Assembly (NCBI RefSeq): GCF_003007785.1
Contig: NZ_PXOH01000006.1
Location: forward strand, 124,001-188,000
Reading direction: 5' to 3'
From: Aphanothece hegewaldii CCALA 016
GTDB taxonomy: Bacteria > Cyanobacteriota > Cyanobacteriia > Cyanobacteriales > Microcystaceae
DNA: 64,000 nucleotides
A program made the translations under genes and the position numbers. The number at the start of each line of letters is the position of its first letter. Position 1 is the first letter of the stretch. Below the pieces are notes generated by a model. It saw only the letters and a list, made by a program, of their open reading frames with translations, searched no databases and had not been told where the DNA came from. Shown here one piece after another: positions 17,312 through 25,808 of this stretch.

Positions 17312-18190
17312 ATGCTCAAGTTTTTTCGCCATAGATATAGCATTTTCTTGTTTGTATTAATATTAATGTTGAATGTTTTATGGGGATATCCTAGTATAGC
17401 GAAAGCCGATAAAAAGCCAGTGCAACCGCTTTTATTTAAGCCGCCAGAAATAACGATCGCAAACATTTACTTAACAACTGCTGAGTCACAAAAAGGAGCG
17501 ATGTCAACCATTGCCAAAACGAGCAAAACCTTATATAAAAAAAATCCTGGTTTTGATGGTTTTGTTGTGCTAGGTAGCAAAGACGGAAATAAAATCATTG
17601 TCTTATCCCAATGGCAAAATTTAGAGAGTTATCAAACTTATAATGCACAACCAGTAGAAGATTACAAAACAAAATATACTGACTACAAAAGTAAATTCAG
17701 TGACACAATTGTCGAAGATTATAAAGCCAAATACGCCGAGAAAACTTATACGTCATCTAAAAGCAAAACCAAAGAAACTGCACCCCCTCTAGAGCCTTCT
17801 AAAACCATTATCTTTGAACTGGAACAAACACAACCTAATAAGCGTGTTGCTGCTATTCGTAAAGATTCATTAATTCAATTGAGCGAATATACCATCAAAG
17901 ATCCAGAAAATGAAACCAACGTTCTTGACTTTGTTGAAAAACTCATCCCAACTACGAATAATATGGAGCCATCTCCTCGCTCAGTTGTTTTACTAAGAAG
18001 TAGCGATCGTCAAGAAATAGCGTTACTTGCTAATTGGAATTGTAGCGCCGACTTAGAAGGATTAGAAACAACACCAAGCTTTGCTCAACTGCCCGAAGAA
18101 TTAGGAGCAGTAGCCGATAATGAACAACATTTATATGAGGTATTAAAAATTATTACCCCACCACCGCCAGAACCAGAAACAGCAAGCTAA
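17312..18190 (+). CDS. Exported protein with two ABM-like domains
   Basis: A 292-residue protein; ATG at 17312 is chosen because of the AAAGGAG site 11 bases upstream. An N-terminal signal (YSIFLFVLILMLNVLWGYPS, cleavage near AKA) precedes a ferredoxin-like antibiotic-biosynthesis-monooxygenase domain: ITIANIYLTTAESQKGAMST, NPGFDGFVVLGSKDG, KIIVLSQWQNLESYQTY. A Lys/Tyr/Asp-rich linker follows with repeats of EDYKTKYTDYKSKF. A second, more diverged copy (IIFELEQ to LANWNCSADLEGL) ends the protein. ABM domains are usually cytoplasmic, so an exported tandem pair is unusual. Function unknown. Confidence 0.6.
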   Translation: MLKFFRHRYSIFLFVLILMLNVLWGYPSIAKADKKPVQPLLFKPPEITIANIYLTTAESQKGAMSTIAKTSKTLYKKNPGFDGFVVLGSKDGNKIIVLSQWQNLESYQTYNAQPVEDYKTKYTDYKSKFSDTIVEDYKAKYAEKTYTSSKSKTKETAPPLEPSKTIIFELEQTQPNKRVAAIRKDSLIQLSEYTIKDPENETNVLDFVEKLIPTTNNMEPSPRSVVLLRSSDRQEIALLANWNCSADLEGLETTPSFAQLPEELGAVADNEQHLYEVLKIITPPPPEPETAS

Positions 18191-18380
18191 AATAGTTTTT
18201 GTAACTTGCATTTTTCGGGGTGCAAGCTAAATGAATAGCGAGAATAGATTCCGTTATTAACCCTAATCAAAGAAGTAGCAACTTAATCTTAGATAAAAGC
18301 AAGTTACATTTGTTACAAAAAAAACAGTCAAATTTGTTACATTTTTTCTAATTCTACTGAACTTTTGAACCGAAAAAACA

Positions 18381-19178
18381 ATGACCATAACATTACCCAA
18401 AAGCCAAAAAGAATCCTTTAGCCTAAGTGTTTTTTTGATGAGTGATGGCCCAGCACGTTTTATTCTAAGTTGGGTAGCAGGATTCGTGGATACTGCCTCT
18501 TTTATCGTCTTATTTGCTTTATTTACAGCACACGTTACAGGAAACATTGCACTAGCTGGAGCCTCTGCTGCCTCAGATGAAAAAGATACTTTAACTCATT
18601 TGTTAATGATTCCGATTTTTATGGTAGCAGTAGCGATAACTTCAGTTGTTGCCCGCTATTGTCGGTACAAAAATTGGCCAGTTTTACCCGTTCTTTTGAC
18701 GGCTGAAACAATTGGAATAGGCGTGTTTCTTTTCGTTGCTTCTACCCTTTCGCCTTCTTTGATGTTGGATGTTCAAGAAGACATTATATTTCCCATTGGT
18801 GCGGCGGGTGTTGTCGCAATGGCGATTCAGAATGCTTTAATGAAAGAAGCCATCACCTCATTTACAGGTTATTTTCCCACCACAGTCATGACGGGAAATA
18901 CTACACAATTGACCTTAGATTTAGTTTTACTATTTATTGCGCCCGTGTTTCCCCTTTCAACCAAAACACCTAGCGTTGAAACCGAAGAAGCTAAGGCACG
19001 TATTGGTCGTGTTTTTCCCATTATTGCAGGATTCTTTTTAGGTGCAGGAGCCGCCGCTTATTCAGTCGGTACAATGGAATTTAATTGCTTGATTTTTCCC
19101 TTAATTGCGCTGGCAATTCTTACCTTTGCATCCTATGTAGATCACTTTCGCAAATCCGCAGTTAATGAAAAAGCTTAA
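18381..19178 (+). CDS. YoaK-family (DUF1275) membrane protein
   Basis: A 265-residue integral membrane protein with six or seven helices. It has the DUF1275 signature LSWVAGFVDTASFIVLFALF, TAHVTGNIALAG, and the later QNALMKEAITSFTGYFPTT with TVMTGNTTQLTLDLV. Members are widespread but functionally undefined transport-like proteins. It lies in a run of genes on the same strand (17312-19743), separated by 190 and 58 bp, that may share expression. Confidence 0.85.
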   Translation: MTITLPKSQKESFSLSVFLMSDGPARFILSWVAGFVDTASFIVLFALFTAHVTGNIALAGASAASDEKDTLTHLLMIPIFMVAVAITSVVARYCRYKNWPVLPVLLTAETIGIGVFLFVASTLSPSLMLDVQEDIIFPIGAAGVVAMAIQNALMKEAITSFTGYFPTTVMTGNTTQLTLDLVLLFIAPVFPLSTKTPSVETEEAKARIGRVFPIIAGFFLGAGAAAYSVGTMEFNCLIFPLIALAILTFASYVDHFRKSAVNEKA

Positions 19179-19236
19179 GCCGCTAAAGTTTCAATTTTAT
19201 TGAGCCAAGAAAAAACCATATATGAGGATATTAATC

Positions 19237-19743
19237 ATGAAACGTTTGTTGTTAACACTCTGTTTTATTCTAACTGTTTTTTTCGGGCTAATTCCGACTA
19301 GCTATTCAATAGCACAGACAATACAGATCAAAGAACAGCCCATTATCGCCATGTTTGGTATTGGTGAAAAAACAATCACACCCGAAGACGAAGAAATACT
19401 TTATGAAAAACTAAAAAACAAATTTTTTCCAGCCGTTGAAAAAATTCTTACCCCCGAACAACGCAACCTCTTTAGACAAGCATTGGAAGAAAAAGGCAAT
19501 ATCCGCAAAGCTTTTAAGACAGTACCTTTGACACCTGAACAAAAAATGCAGTTAAGTCAGACAATTAAAGCGATGCCCAAAGAAGAATTTTTAGCCACTT
19601 TAACACCTGCTCAAAGAAAACACCTTTTTTTGAAAAAGAAAGAATTATTCAAGCCCACACTTGAAGAAATTAAAGACAAAATTTCTGAAGAAAAACAAGA
19701 GTTAGCCAAAATATTTTTAGGTACTGAAAAAGAAACTAAATAG
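19237..19743 (+). CDS. Small exported protein with LTPEQ (Spy/CpxP-like) motifs
   Basis: A 168-residue protein. ATG 19237 is preferred over 19222 because GAGG lies nine bases upstream. It has a signal peptide (LLLTLCFILTVFFGLIPTSY, cleavage near SIA) and an all-helical Lys/Glu-rich mature region with three LTPxQ turns: ILTPEQRNLFRQAL, LTPEQKMQLSQ, LTPAQRKHLF. The LTxxQ pattern recalls the periplasmic Spy/CpxP chaperone superfamily. That link is only suggestive. Confidence 0.5.
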   Translation: MKRLLLTLCFILTVFFGLIPTSYSIAQTIQIKEQPIIAMFGIGEKTITPEDEEILYEKLKNKFFPAVEKILTPEQRNLFRQALEEKGNIRKAFKTVPLTPEQKMQLSQTIKAMPKEEFLATLTPAQRKHLFLKKKELFKPTLEEIKDKISEEKQELAKIFLGTEKETK

Positions 19744-19775
19744 TTTATATTAACCTAAAATATTCATAACATATT

Positions 19776-19822
19776 ATTAACCCAAAAGCCATATTTACAA
19801 AAATATCCTATTTTGGGTTAAT
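19776..19822 (+). terminator. Large hairpin after the LTPEQ protein gene
   Basis: Perfect 12-base arms ATTAACCCAAAA and TTTTGGGTTAAT enclose a second perfect stem ATATTT-ACAA-AAATAT. It is followed by TGTTTAAAA. It probably terminates the 17-19.7 kb transcript before the antiporter gene. Confidence 0.6.
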
Positions 19823-19928
19823 TGTTTAAAAACCAAATAAATCACAATTTTTGTGTTGTTTAACACGGTTTTTACCCTCAATTATCTACTAGGATAAAAA
19901 AGCTTAAGCTAAAATCCTATCTGCACCT

Positions 19929-21488
19929 ATGAGCTTTTTAACAAGTACAACAGACGCAGTAATTGAAAAAGATCTAAAACAATTTTTAGTCATTCTAATG
20001 ATTGCTTTAGGTGCAGCAAGTCTACCAAAGATTTTCGTATCCTTGCGTCAAGTTCCCTACACCCTATTGTTAGTGATTGTCGGTTTAGGGTTAGCACTGC
20101 TCGATGTCCGTTTGCTTCATTTGTCCCCAGGTCTAATTTTAATGGTCTTTCTACCACCTTTATTATTTGAAGCAGGGTGGAACATGAGATGGTCTGAACT
20201 CAAAAAAGAAGCCTTACCCTGTGGATTATATGCCATTGGCGGTGTTTTAATCACGATCGCTGGTGTTGGTTGGGCATTACATGAGTTAATGGACGTGCCT
20301 TGGATGTCAGCTTTATTAGTGGGTGGTTGTCTCGCTGCAACAGATTCGGCGGCAGTTTTAGCCTTATTCGGTGAATTAGGGGCTAAAAAACGGCTCAGAA
20401 CGTTTTTAGAGGGGGAAAGCCTCTTTAACGATGGTGCTTCAGTAGTCGCTTATGGGGTATTAGTGGAATTAGCCCTTGATCCCAAACCCTTTAATCTTTC
20501 CGAAACAATGTTACGCTTTGTTTTGGTCAGTGGAATTGGTTTAGCCGTCGGTGGCGTGATTGGAATCTGTGTAACCTTTATCACACAACGCTACGAACTA
20601 TCTTGGGTTGAGCAATCACTTTCAGTCGTCACCGCTTATGGTGCATATTTACTAGCCGAAGAACTTGGAGGTTCTGGCGTTATTGGTGTTGTGAGTGCTA
20701 GTCTAATTATCGGCAATCTCAGTCATCAGCCAATCCAAAATAAGACGCAAAAACGAGCCACAATGCTTGAATTTTGGGAATTTATCGTCTTTTTCGTCAA
20801 CTCTATTTTATTCTTATTACTCGGTGATCAAATTCAAATTTATAAATTTTTTGAGAATTTAGACACAACTTTAGTGGCTTTTTTCGCCGTCATTGTCTCG
20901 CGTGGCATATCTATTTATGGCTTCAGTGCATTAACCAACTGGTTAGCCAAAACCGAAATTACTTGGCAAGAACAAACCGCCCTTTTGTGGACAGGTTTAC
21001 GGGGATCAGTTTCGATCGCACTCGCTTTAAGTTTGCCCATTTTAATCATTAAACGTGATGAAATTATTGCTAATTCATTTGGTGTCGTTTGGTTAACTTT
21101 ATTAGTGCAAGGTTTAACGACAAAATGGCTTTTAGACAAGCTGGATTTAGTTGAAGATCGATCGCTATACCAGCAATATTCAGAATTGATTGCTCGTCGA
21201 GATGCTTTACAGAAAATATTATCCTATATTTTGGGAAACCAAGAAAAACTTTTAATTAGTCCGCAATTGTATGAATCTCAGTTAAATTTCGTACAACAAC
21301 AGTTAGAACAACTAGAAAAAGATATCGATTATCTTAGAGAGCAACATCCGCAACTACAAGCCTTTACCCTTCAACAATATCAAGAAAAATTACTATCGAT
21401 TGAAGCAGAAACCTATACTAATTTCGTTAGATCTGGTTTACTCGAAAATTCTTTGCCGCCGCTTATGCAAAAAGCCTTTGATTCTTAA
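19929..21488 (+). CDS. CPA1-family Na+/H+ antiporter
   Basis: A 519-residue protein with about 12 membrane helices and a 110-residue cytosolic tail predicted to be coiled coil (YESQLNFVQQQLEQLEKDID). CPA1 motifs: FLPPLLFEAGWNM, GGCLAATDSAAVLALF, EGESLFNDGASVVAY (the ion-binding ND) and LLWTGLRGSVSIALALSLP. It exchanges cytoplasmic Na+ for H+ and supports pH and salt homeostasis. Close to NhaS-type cyanobacterial antiporters. Together with pcxA at 27.6 kb, the window holds two proton-handling genes. Confidence 0.9.
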   Translation: MSFLTSTTDAVIEKDLKQFLVILMIALGAASLPKIFVSLRQVPYTLLLVIVGLGLALLDVRLLHLSPGLILMVFLPPLLFEAGWNMRWSELKKEALPCGLYAIGGVLITIAGVGWALHELMDVPWMSALLVGGCLAATDSAAVLALFGELGAKKRLRTFLEGESLFNDGASVVAYGVLVELALDPKPFNLSETMLRFVLVSGIGLAVGGVIGICVTFITQRYELSWVEQSLSVVTAYGAYLLAEELGGSGVIGVVSASLIIGNLSHQPIQNKTQKRATMLEFWEFIVFFVNSILFLLLGDQIQIYKFFENLDTTLVAFFAVIVSRGISIYGFSALTNWLAKTEITWQEQTALLWTGLRGSVSIALALSLPILIIKRDEIIANSFGVVWLTLLVQGLTTKWLLDKLDLVEDRSLYQQYSELIARRDALQKILSYILGNQEKLLISPQLYESQLNFVQQQLEQLEKDIDYLREQHPQLQAFTLQQYQEKLLSIEAETYTNFVRSGLLENSLPPLMQKAFDS

Positions 21489-21611
21489 AAGCATTTTTTT
21501 ATGTTCTCGTTTTACAGAATATAAGCGCGTATTTCCTGTTACGATGAAAAATAAAAATATCCTCTTTAAATAAATGCTTCTAGTAAGCGTGATTTTGATT
21601 TTTTTAGAAAT

Positions 21612-22418
21612 ATGAATTCTATGATCAAGTTTTTCAGTGCATCATTAGGCTCATGGTTACGGCGAACTTGGGCGGCAGTTCTTCTAACTGGGCGAGTGTT
21701 TTATTTTTTGTTTACCCGCAAACCTGATCCGCGTTTGACACTCGATCAATTAATGGAAACTGGGCCTGCTTCTCTAATCATTGCCCTGTTTACAGCTTTG
21801 GTGATTGGTATGATTTTTACCATTCAAGTAGCACGGGAGTTTCAGGCACTGGGCGCGGGGAGTCTTGTCGGTGGAATTTTAGCCCTATCCTTGGGTAGAG
21901 AACTGTGTCCTATCATGATGGCTATTGTTGTTGCGGGTCGTGTGGGTTCTGCATTTGCGGCGGAAATTGGAACGATGAAAGTCACTGAACAAATTGACGC
22001 TTTGTATATGCTCAAAACCGACCCAGTAGAATACTTAGTAATGCCTCGCTTGATCGCTTGTTGTATTATGGTACCCGCCCTCACTATCTTAGCTTTAATC
22101 GTCGGTTTAGCTGGCGGATTAGTGATTGCTCAATCCTTATATGGGATCGCGGGGTCAGTCTTCATCGATTCAATTAAAACTTTTCTCGCTGTTTGGGATC
22201 TGATCTGCGGGCCGATTAAAGGGGTAGTTTTTGGGGCATTAATTGCGATTATTGGCTGTAATTGGGGACTAACAACCGATGGAGGAGCTAAAGGCGTGGG
22301 TCAGTCTACGACAGCAGCCGTTGTTACTACACTACTCGCTATTTTCGTCGCTAACTTTCTCCTAACTTGGATCATGTTTCAAGGTTCTGGACAAGGCGCA
22401 AGCGTCATCGGATCTTAA
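21612..22418 (+). CDS. mlaE: MlaE-family lipid ABC transporter permease
   Basis: A 268-residue permease with five or so helices. Family motifs: GPASLIIALFTALVIGMIFT, QVAREFQALGAGSLVGG, ELCPIMMAIVVAGRVGSAFA, AEIGTMKVTEQIDAL and YLVMPRLIAC. It forms the membrane part of an MCE lipid transporter with MlaF and MlaD. Those two genes lie 1-3 kb away on the opposite strand, beyond a WD40 gene. The stop codon overlaps the WD40 gene's stop by four bases in convergent orientation. Confidence 0.93.
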   Translation: MNSMIKFFSASLGSWLRRTWAAVLLTGRVFYFLFTRKPDPRLTLDQLMETGPASLIIALFTALVIGMIFTIQVAREFQALGAGSLVGGILALSLGRELCPIMMAIVVAGRVGSAFAAEIGTMKVTEQIDALYMLKTDPVEYLVMPRLIACCIMVPALTILALIVGLAGGLVIAQSLYGIAGSVFIDSIKTFLAVWDLICGPIKGVVFGALIAIIGCNWGLTTDGGAKGVGQSTTAAVVTTLLAIFVANFLLTWIMFQGSGQGASVIGS

Positions 22419-23431
22419 ATCACTTCCCAAATGGTAACATAACCGTTTTCATCTCCCGTCACTAACCAACGGTTATTATTACTGATGGCTATTCTGAGAA
22501 TGATGTTTCCAGACAGTGTATTTAATCGTCTAAAATTTTTAAGATCCCAAATTTTGATCGTTCCGTCTTGAGAAGTACTAGCTAATATAGTACAATCAGG
22601 ACTAAAAGCAATATCGGTTACAGCCAGAGAATGAGCTTGTAAGGTATTTTTGAGCAAGCCTGTTTCAACATCCCAAAATCGAATACTACCGTCATGACTG
22701 GCACTCGCTAAGGTTTTTCCGTCAGAACTAAAAATAATTCGAGAGACTGGAAAGATATTACCCGCAAAAGGTCGAATTAATTTACTGTTGCTGATTTGCC
22801 ACATTTTAACTGCGCCATCATAGTCGGCACTAACAAGGGCTTTGCCATCGGGACTAAAAGCGATCGATTGAACTTGATTAGCATGAATGGCGATCGTTTT
22901 AATGTAACTTCCTGTTGCGAGATCCCAAAGTTTAACGGTACGATCCCAACTCCCTGTAGCAAGTAGTTTACCATCGGGAGAAATTGCCACCGAAGTTACA
23001 ACAAAACGATGACGGATATAACTCCAGATAATTTCCGCTGTTTGACTATCCCACAAACTCACCCGTCCGTCTGCATCTCCTGTGACAAAAGTTTGACTAT
23101 TTGGGCTAAATTTAATAGCCGTTACAGTTTCTTGTAAGTCGGGTTGCCTAATTGTTTTTCGTTCTTCTATACTCCATTTTTTCAAGATGCCATCGAAACT
23201 ACCAGTTAGTACATTTTTATTATCAGGGCTAATTGCAATTGAGAAAATCGGATTTGCATCACCCCTGAGCAAATAAAGCCTTTTTAAGCCTTGCCAAGGG
23301 ACAAAAGCAGGAGAAGGAGACGACACCGCAGTAACATTTTTAGAAGTGTTTGGCACCACAGAGGTACAACTGACTAGCCCAACTACGGCGATCGCAATAT
23401 AAATTAATCGAGCAAAAAACGAGTTAATCAT
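22415..23431 (-). CDS. WD40-repeat lipoprotein
   Basis: A 338-residue protein. The N-terminus (LIYIAIAVVGLVSC) carries a lipobox with Cys about residue 22, so it should be a lipid-anchored envelope protein. Seven WD40 blades follow with recurrent AISPDNKNVLTGSFDG, LATGSWDRTVKLWDLATGS and LASTSQDGTIKIWDL cores, forming one propeller. It overlaps the mlaD stop by four bases (ATGA-type), so it is cotranscribed with mlaF and mlaD. It may be a scaffold for the lipid transport complex; that is inferred from context only. Confidence 0.85.
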   Translation of the reverse strand: MINSFFARLIYIAIAVVGLVSCTSVVPNTSKNVTAVSSPSPAFVPWQGLKRLYLLRGDANPIFSIAISPDNKNVLTGSFDGILKKWSIEERKTIRQPDLQETVTAIKFSPNSQTFVTGDADGRVSLWDSQTAEIIWSYIRHRFVVTSVAISPDGKLLATGSWDRTVKLWDLATGSYIKTIAIHANQVQSIAFSPDGKALVSADYDGAVKMWQISNSKLIRPFAGNIFPVSRIIFSSDGKTLASASHDGSIRFWDVETGLLKNTLQAHSLAVTDIAFSPDCTILASTSQDGTIKIWDLKNFRRLNTLSGNIILRIAISNNNRWLVTGDENGYVTIWEVI

Positions 23432-24801
23432 GGTTTAAAAGGAGTTGAGGGCTGAGTCTGCTGTTGAGATGGAGCAAAGGTCGCAATTTCGGCAGCAACT
23501 TTAGTTAAAGTTTGAGCATAAAGAGCATCTTGTTGTAATTGTTGGGTTGATGAAACCAAATTCGATAACCCTTGAATCAGACGGATTAATTCTTGTCGTA
23601 GTTGAGGATTTCCCGTTATTTCATCAACATCTGACGTAATTTTTTGTAGATTTTCAAAAGCGACTCTTGCTGAATCAAGGAGTTTTTGTAGAGTTACGAC
23701 GGCTTCAGGATCGGATAAATAAGTCGAAAATTGCTTTAAATTTTTGCTTAAAATCGCTGCATTAGCGGAAACTTCATCCAAATTAGCGATTAATTGTGAC
23801 TGTTCAACTTGACTTAACACAGGATCTAATCGATTAATCGTTGTTTGTAGACTATCGCTGGTTTTTTGAATACTATCGAGTGTCCCAACAATTCGAGTTT
23901 GGTTAGAAGTCAGGAAAAATCTAATTTGATCGGCTGTTTCACCCACAGAAACGAGGGTTTTTCGAGCTTCAACCAAAGTAGCATCTAAATTTCTCAGTCT
24001 GCCATTGCCCTGAAGATCTCTAATTAATACTTTAGCTTCTCGACTCAATGGCCCCACTCCTTCAAGTTCTCCAGTCAATGTATTGATATTCCCTGACACA
24101 GCATCAAGATTTCCTGACACTTGATCGATGCTTCTCAGAGATCTCATCCCTGTATTTAGCTCTTGAAGAGTTCCCGTACGCTGTATATCTTTAAGAACTG
24201 CCGTTGCTTCTCCACTCACTTGATTAAGTCTACCGAGTGTGGTAGATGTTCTTTGGGTGAGAGAACGAAAAGCCGCGACTACTTCAGGATCACTCAGCAG
24301 ATTAGAAATTCTCAGTAAAGAACGGATTAAACTATTAACATCAAGAGCCGCTTGTCCTTGAAGTTTAGATCCATTACAGATAATAATTGTGGGATCACAA
24401 TCAGCACCAAGGGGCGTTCCCGTAATGTTACCCGGTGGTAAAGCTTGCAAAGGTGTGATATCGATACGAGTTTCTCCTACTAAACCCGACTGTACCGCCT
24501 CAACAACTGAGTTACGAGGAATAATTTGACTAGCGGGGGAAATGCTTACCTCGACGGCGACTCCTTCAGGTTGTGGGGTAATTTCCGTGACTCGTCCGAC
24601 TGTCACGCCCCGATAACCGACTGCTGTTCCGACAACCATGCTACCCACATTCGGAAAAAGAACCGTCGCCCGATAACTACGACCCCCTAAAGTAAAATCA
24701 GCCAGCCAAGCAATTAAACTAATTAAGGCAGCCCCAGACACTAAAAGCATTAAACCGACTGCACTCTGTCGCATTGTGGGCGAAACTTGCATCTTTGACA
24801 C
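23428..24801 (-). CDS. mlaD: MlaD/MCE-domain lipid transport protein
   Basis: A 457-residue protein: one N-terminal helix (SAVGLMLLVSGAALISLIAW), an MCE domain (about residues 38-115: YRATVLFPNVGSMVVGTAVG, YRGVTVGRVTEI, VQSGLVGETRIDITPL), then a long helical/coiled-coil tail of about 300 residues. MCE proteins form hexameric rings that carry lipids between inner and outer membranes. The long tail suggests a tunnel-like extension. It sits between mlaF (33 bp upstream) and the WD40 gene (4-bp overlap). Confidence 0.92.
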   Translation of the reverse strand: MSKMQVSPTMRQSAVGLMLLVSGAALISLIAWLADFTLGGRSYRATVLFPNVGSMVVGTAVGYRGVTVGRVTEITPQPEGVAVEVSISPASQIIPRNSVVEAVQSGLVGETRIDITPLQALPPGNITGTPLGADCDPTIIICNGSKLQGQAALDVNSLIRSLLRISNLLSDPEVVAAFRSLTQRTSTTLGRLNQVSGEATAVLKDIQRTGTLQELNTGMRSLRSIDQVSGNLDAVSGNINTLTGELEGVGPLSREAKVLIRDLQGNGRLRNLDATLVEARKTLVSVGETADQIRFFLTSNQTRIVGTLDSIQKTSDSLQTTINRLDPVLSQVEQSQLIANLDEVSANAAILSKNLKQFSTYLSDPEAVVTLQKLLDSARVAFENLQKITSDVDEITGNPQLRQELIRLIQGLSNLVSSTQQLQQDALYAQTLTKVAAEIATFAPSQQQTQPSTPFKP

Positions 24802-24834
24802 TCCTTTTAATTAACCACCTAAAATATTAATATG

Positions 24835-25608
24835 CTATTTAATCGGCCCTTCTATACTCCCAGTAAAAAACTGTTTAAGTAAAGGAATTTCCGAACGATA
24901 AGCATCATCGGTTGTACCTTCCCATTGGAACTTTCCTTGATAGAGAAAGACAATACGATCGGTTGTTAGCTTGATCGTGCTATGGACATGAGTAACCATG
25001 AGATAAGCACTACAAGCCTTCTGCACCGTCAGAAGTTCTCGGATCACGGTTTCAATGCGGGTCGAACCCACTGGATCTAACCCTGCTGTCGGTTCATCAT
25101 AAAGTAAGATATTCAATTGATCGTCAGCTGTTTCGGGATCGCTAATAATTGCCCTTGCGAGACTGACACGCTTACGCATCCCCCCAGATATTTCTGCAGG
25201 ATAGAGATCTTGAGTATTAGACATTCCCACTAAGGCTAATTTTTCAGCCGTCAATTCTTGTATTTTCTCGCGGGAAAGCTTGCTATGACGAATTAAGCTA
25301 AATCCGACATTTTCACCAACCGTTAGGGAGTCAAATAATGCGGACTGTTGAAATACTAAACCAATTCCTTGGGGAGCTTCTCCTTGTTCAATAGTTCTCT
25401 CTCGTTTTTGACCGCGTACATAAATTTCCCCAGTATCGGGAGCAATTAAACCAGCAAGAAGCTTTAAAATCGTCGATTTTCCCGTACCCGATGGGCCGAT
25501 CACTCCTACCGCCTCTCCGGGAAAAACCTTTAAATCGACCTGATCTAAGATGACTTTTGAGCCAAAAGCTTTGCTCACTTTTCTCCATTCTATTAACGGC
25601 TCTTCCAT
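24835..25608 (-). CDS. mlaF: MlaF-family ABC transporter ATPase
   Basis: A 257-residue ATPase with Walker A GPSGTGKST, Q-loop VFQQSALFDSLTVGENVGF, signature EISGGMRKRVSLARAI and Walker B ILLYDEPTAGLDP, followed by a switch His in MVTHVHS. An insert of a few residues (ETADDQLN) precedes Walker B. It energises lipid movement by MlaE and MlaD. First gene of the mlaF-mlaD-WD40 operon. Confidence 0.93.
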   Translation of the reverse strand: MEEPLIEWRKVSKAFGSKVILDQVDLKVFPGEAVGVIGPSGTGKSTILKLLAGLIAPDTGEIYVRGQKRERTIEQGEAPQGIGLVFQQSALFDSLTVGENVGFSLIRHSKLSREKIQELTAEKLALVGMSNTQDLYPAEISGGMRKRVSLARAIISDPETADDQLNILLYDEPTAGLDPVGSTRIETVIRELLTVQKACSAYLMVTHVHSTIKLTTDRIVFLYQGKFQWEGTTDDAYRSEIPLLKQFFTGSIEGPIK

Positions 25609-25808
25609 CGTTGACCAACCTGATTAATGTTCGCCATGTATTGACCAGTATATAAATTGAGATAGTTTAGGTTTTCTTCTATCGAAAGTAATATCAGTTT
25701 TTTTTTAAATTTATCTAAATTGACATAAAATTTAAAGAATAAAAATTAAAATATTATGATTTTAAAGGCTGAATTTGATCGACTTGCTCAATAATACCTT
25801 TTATTCAT

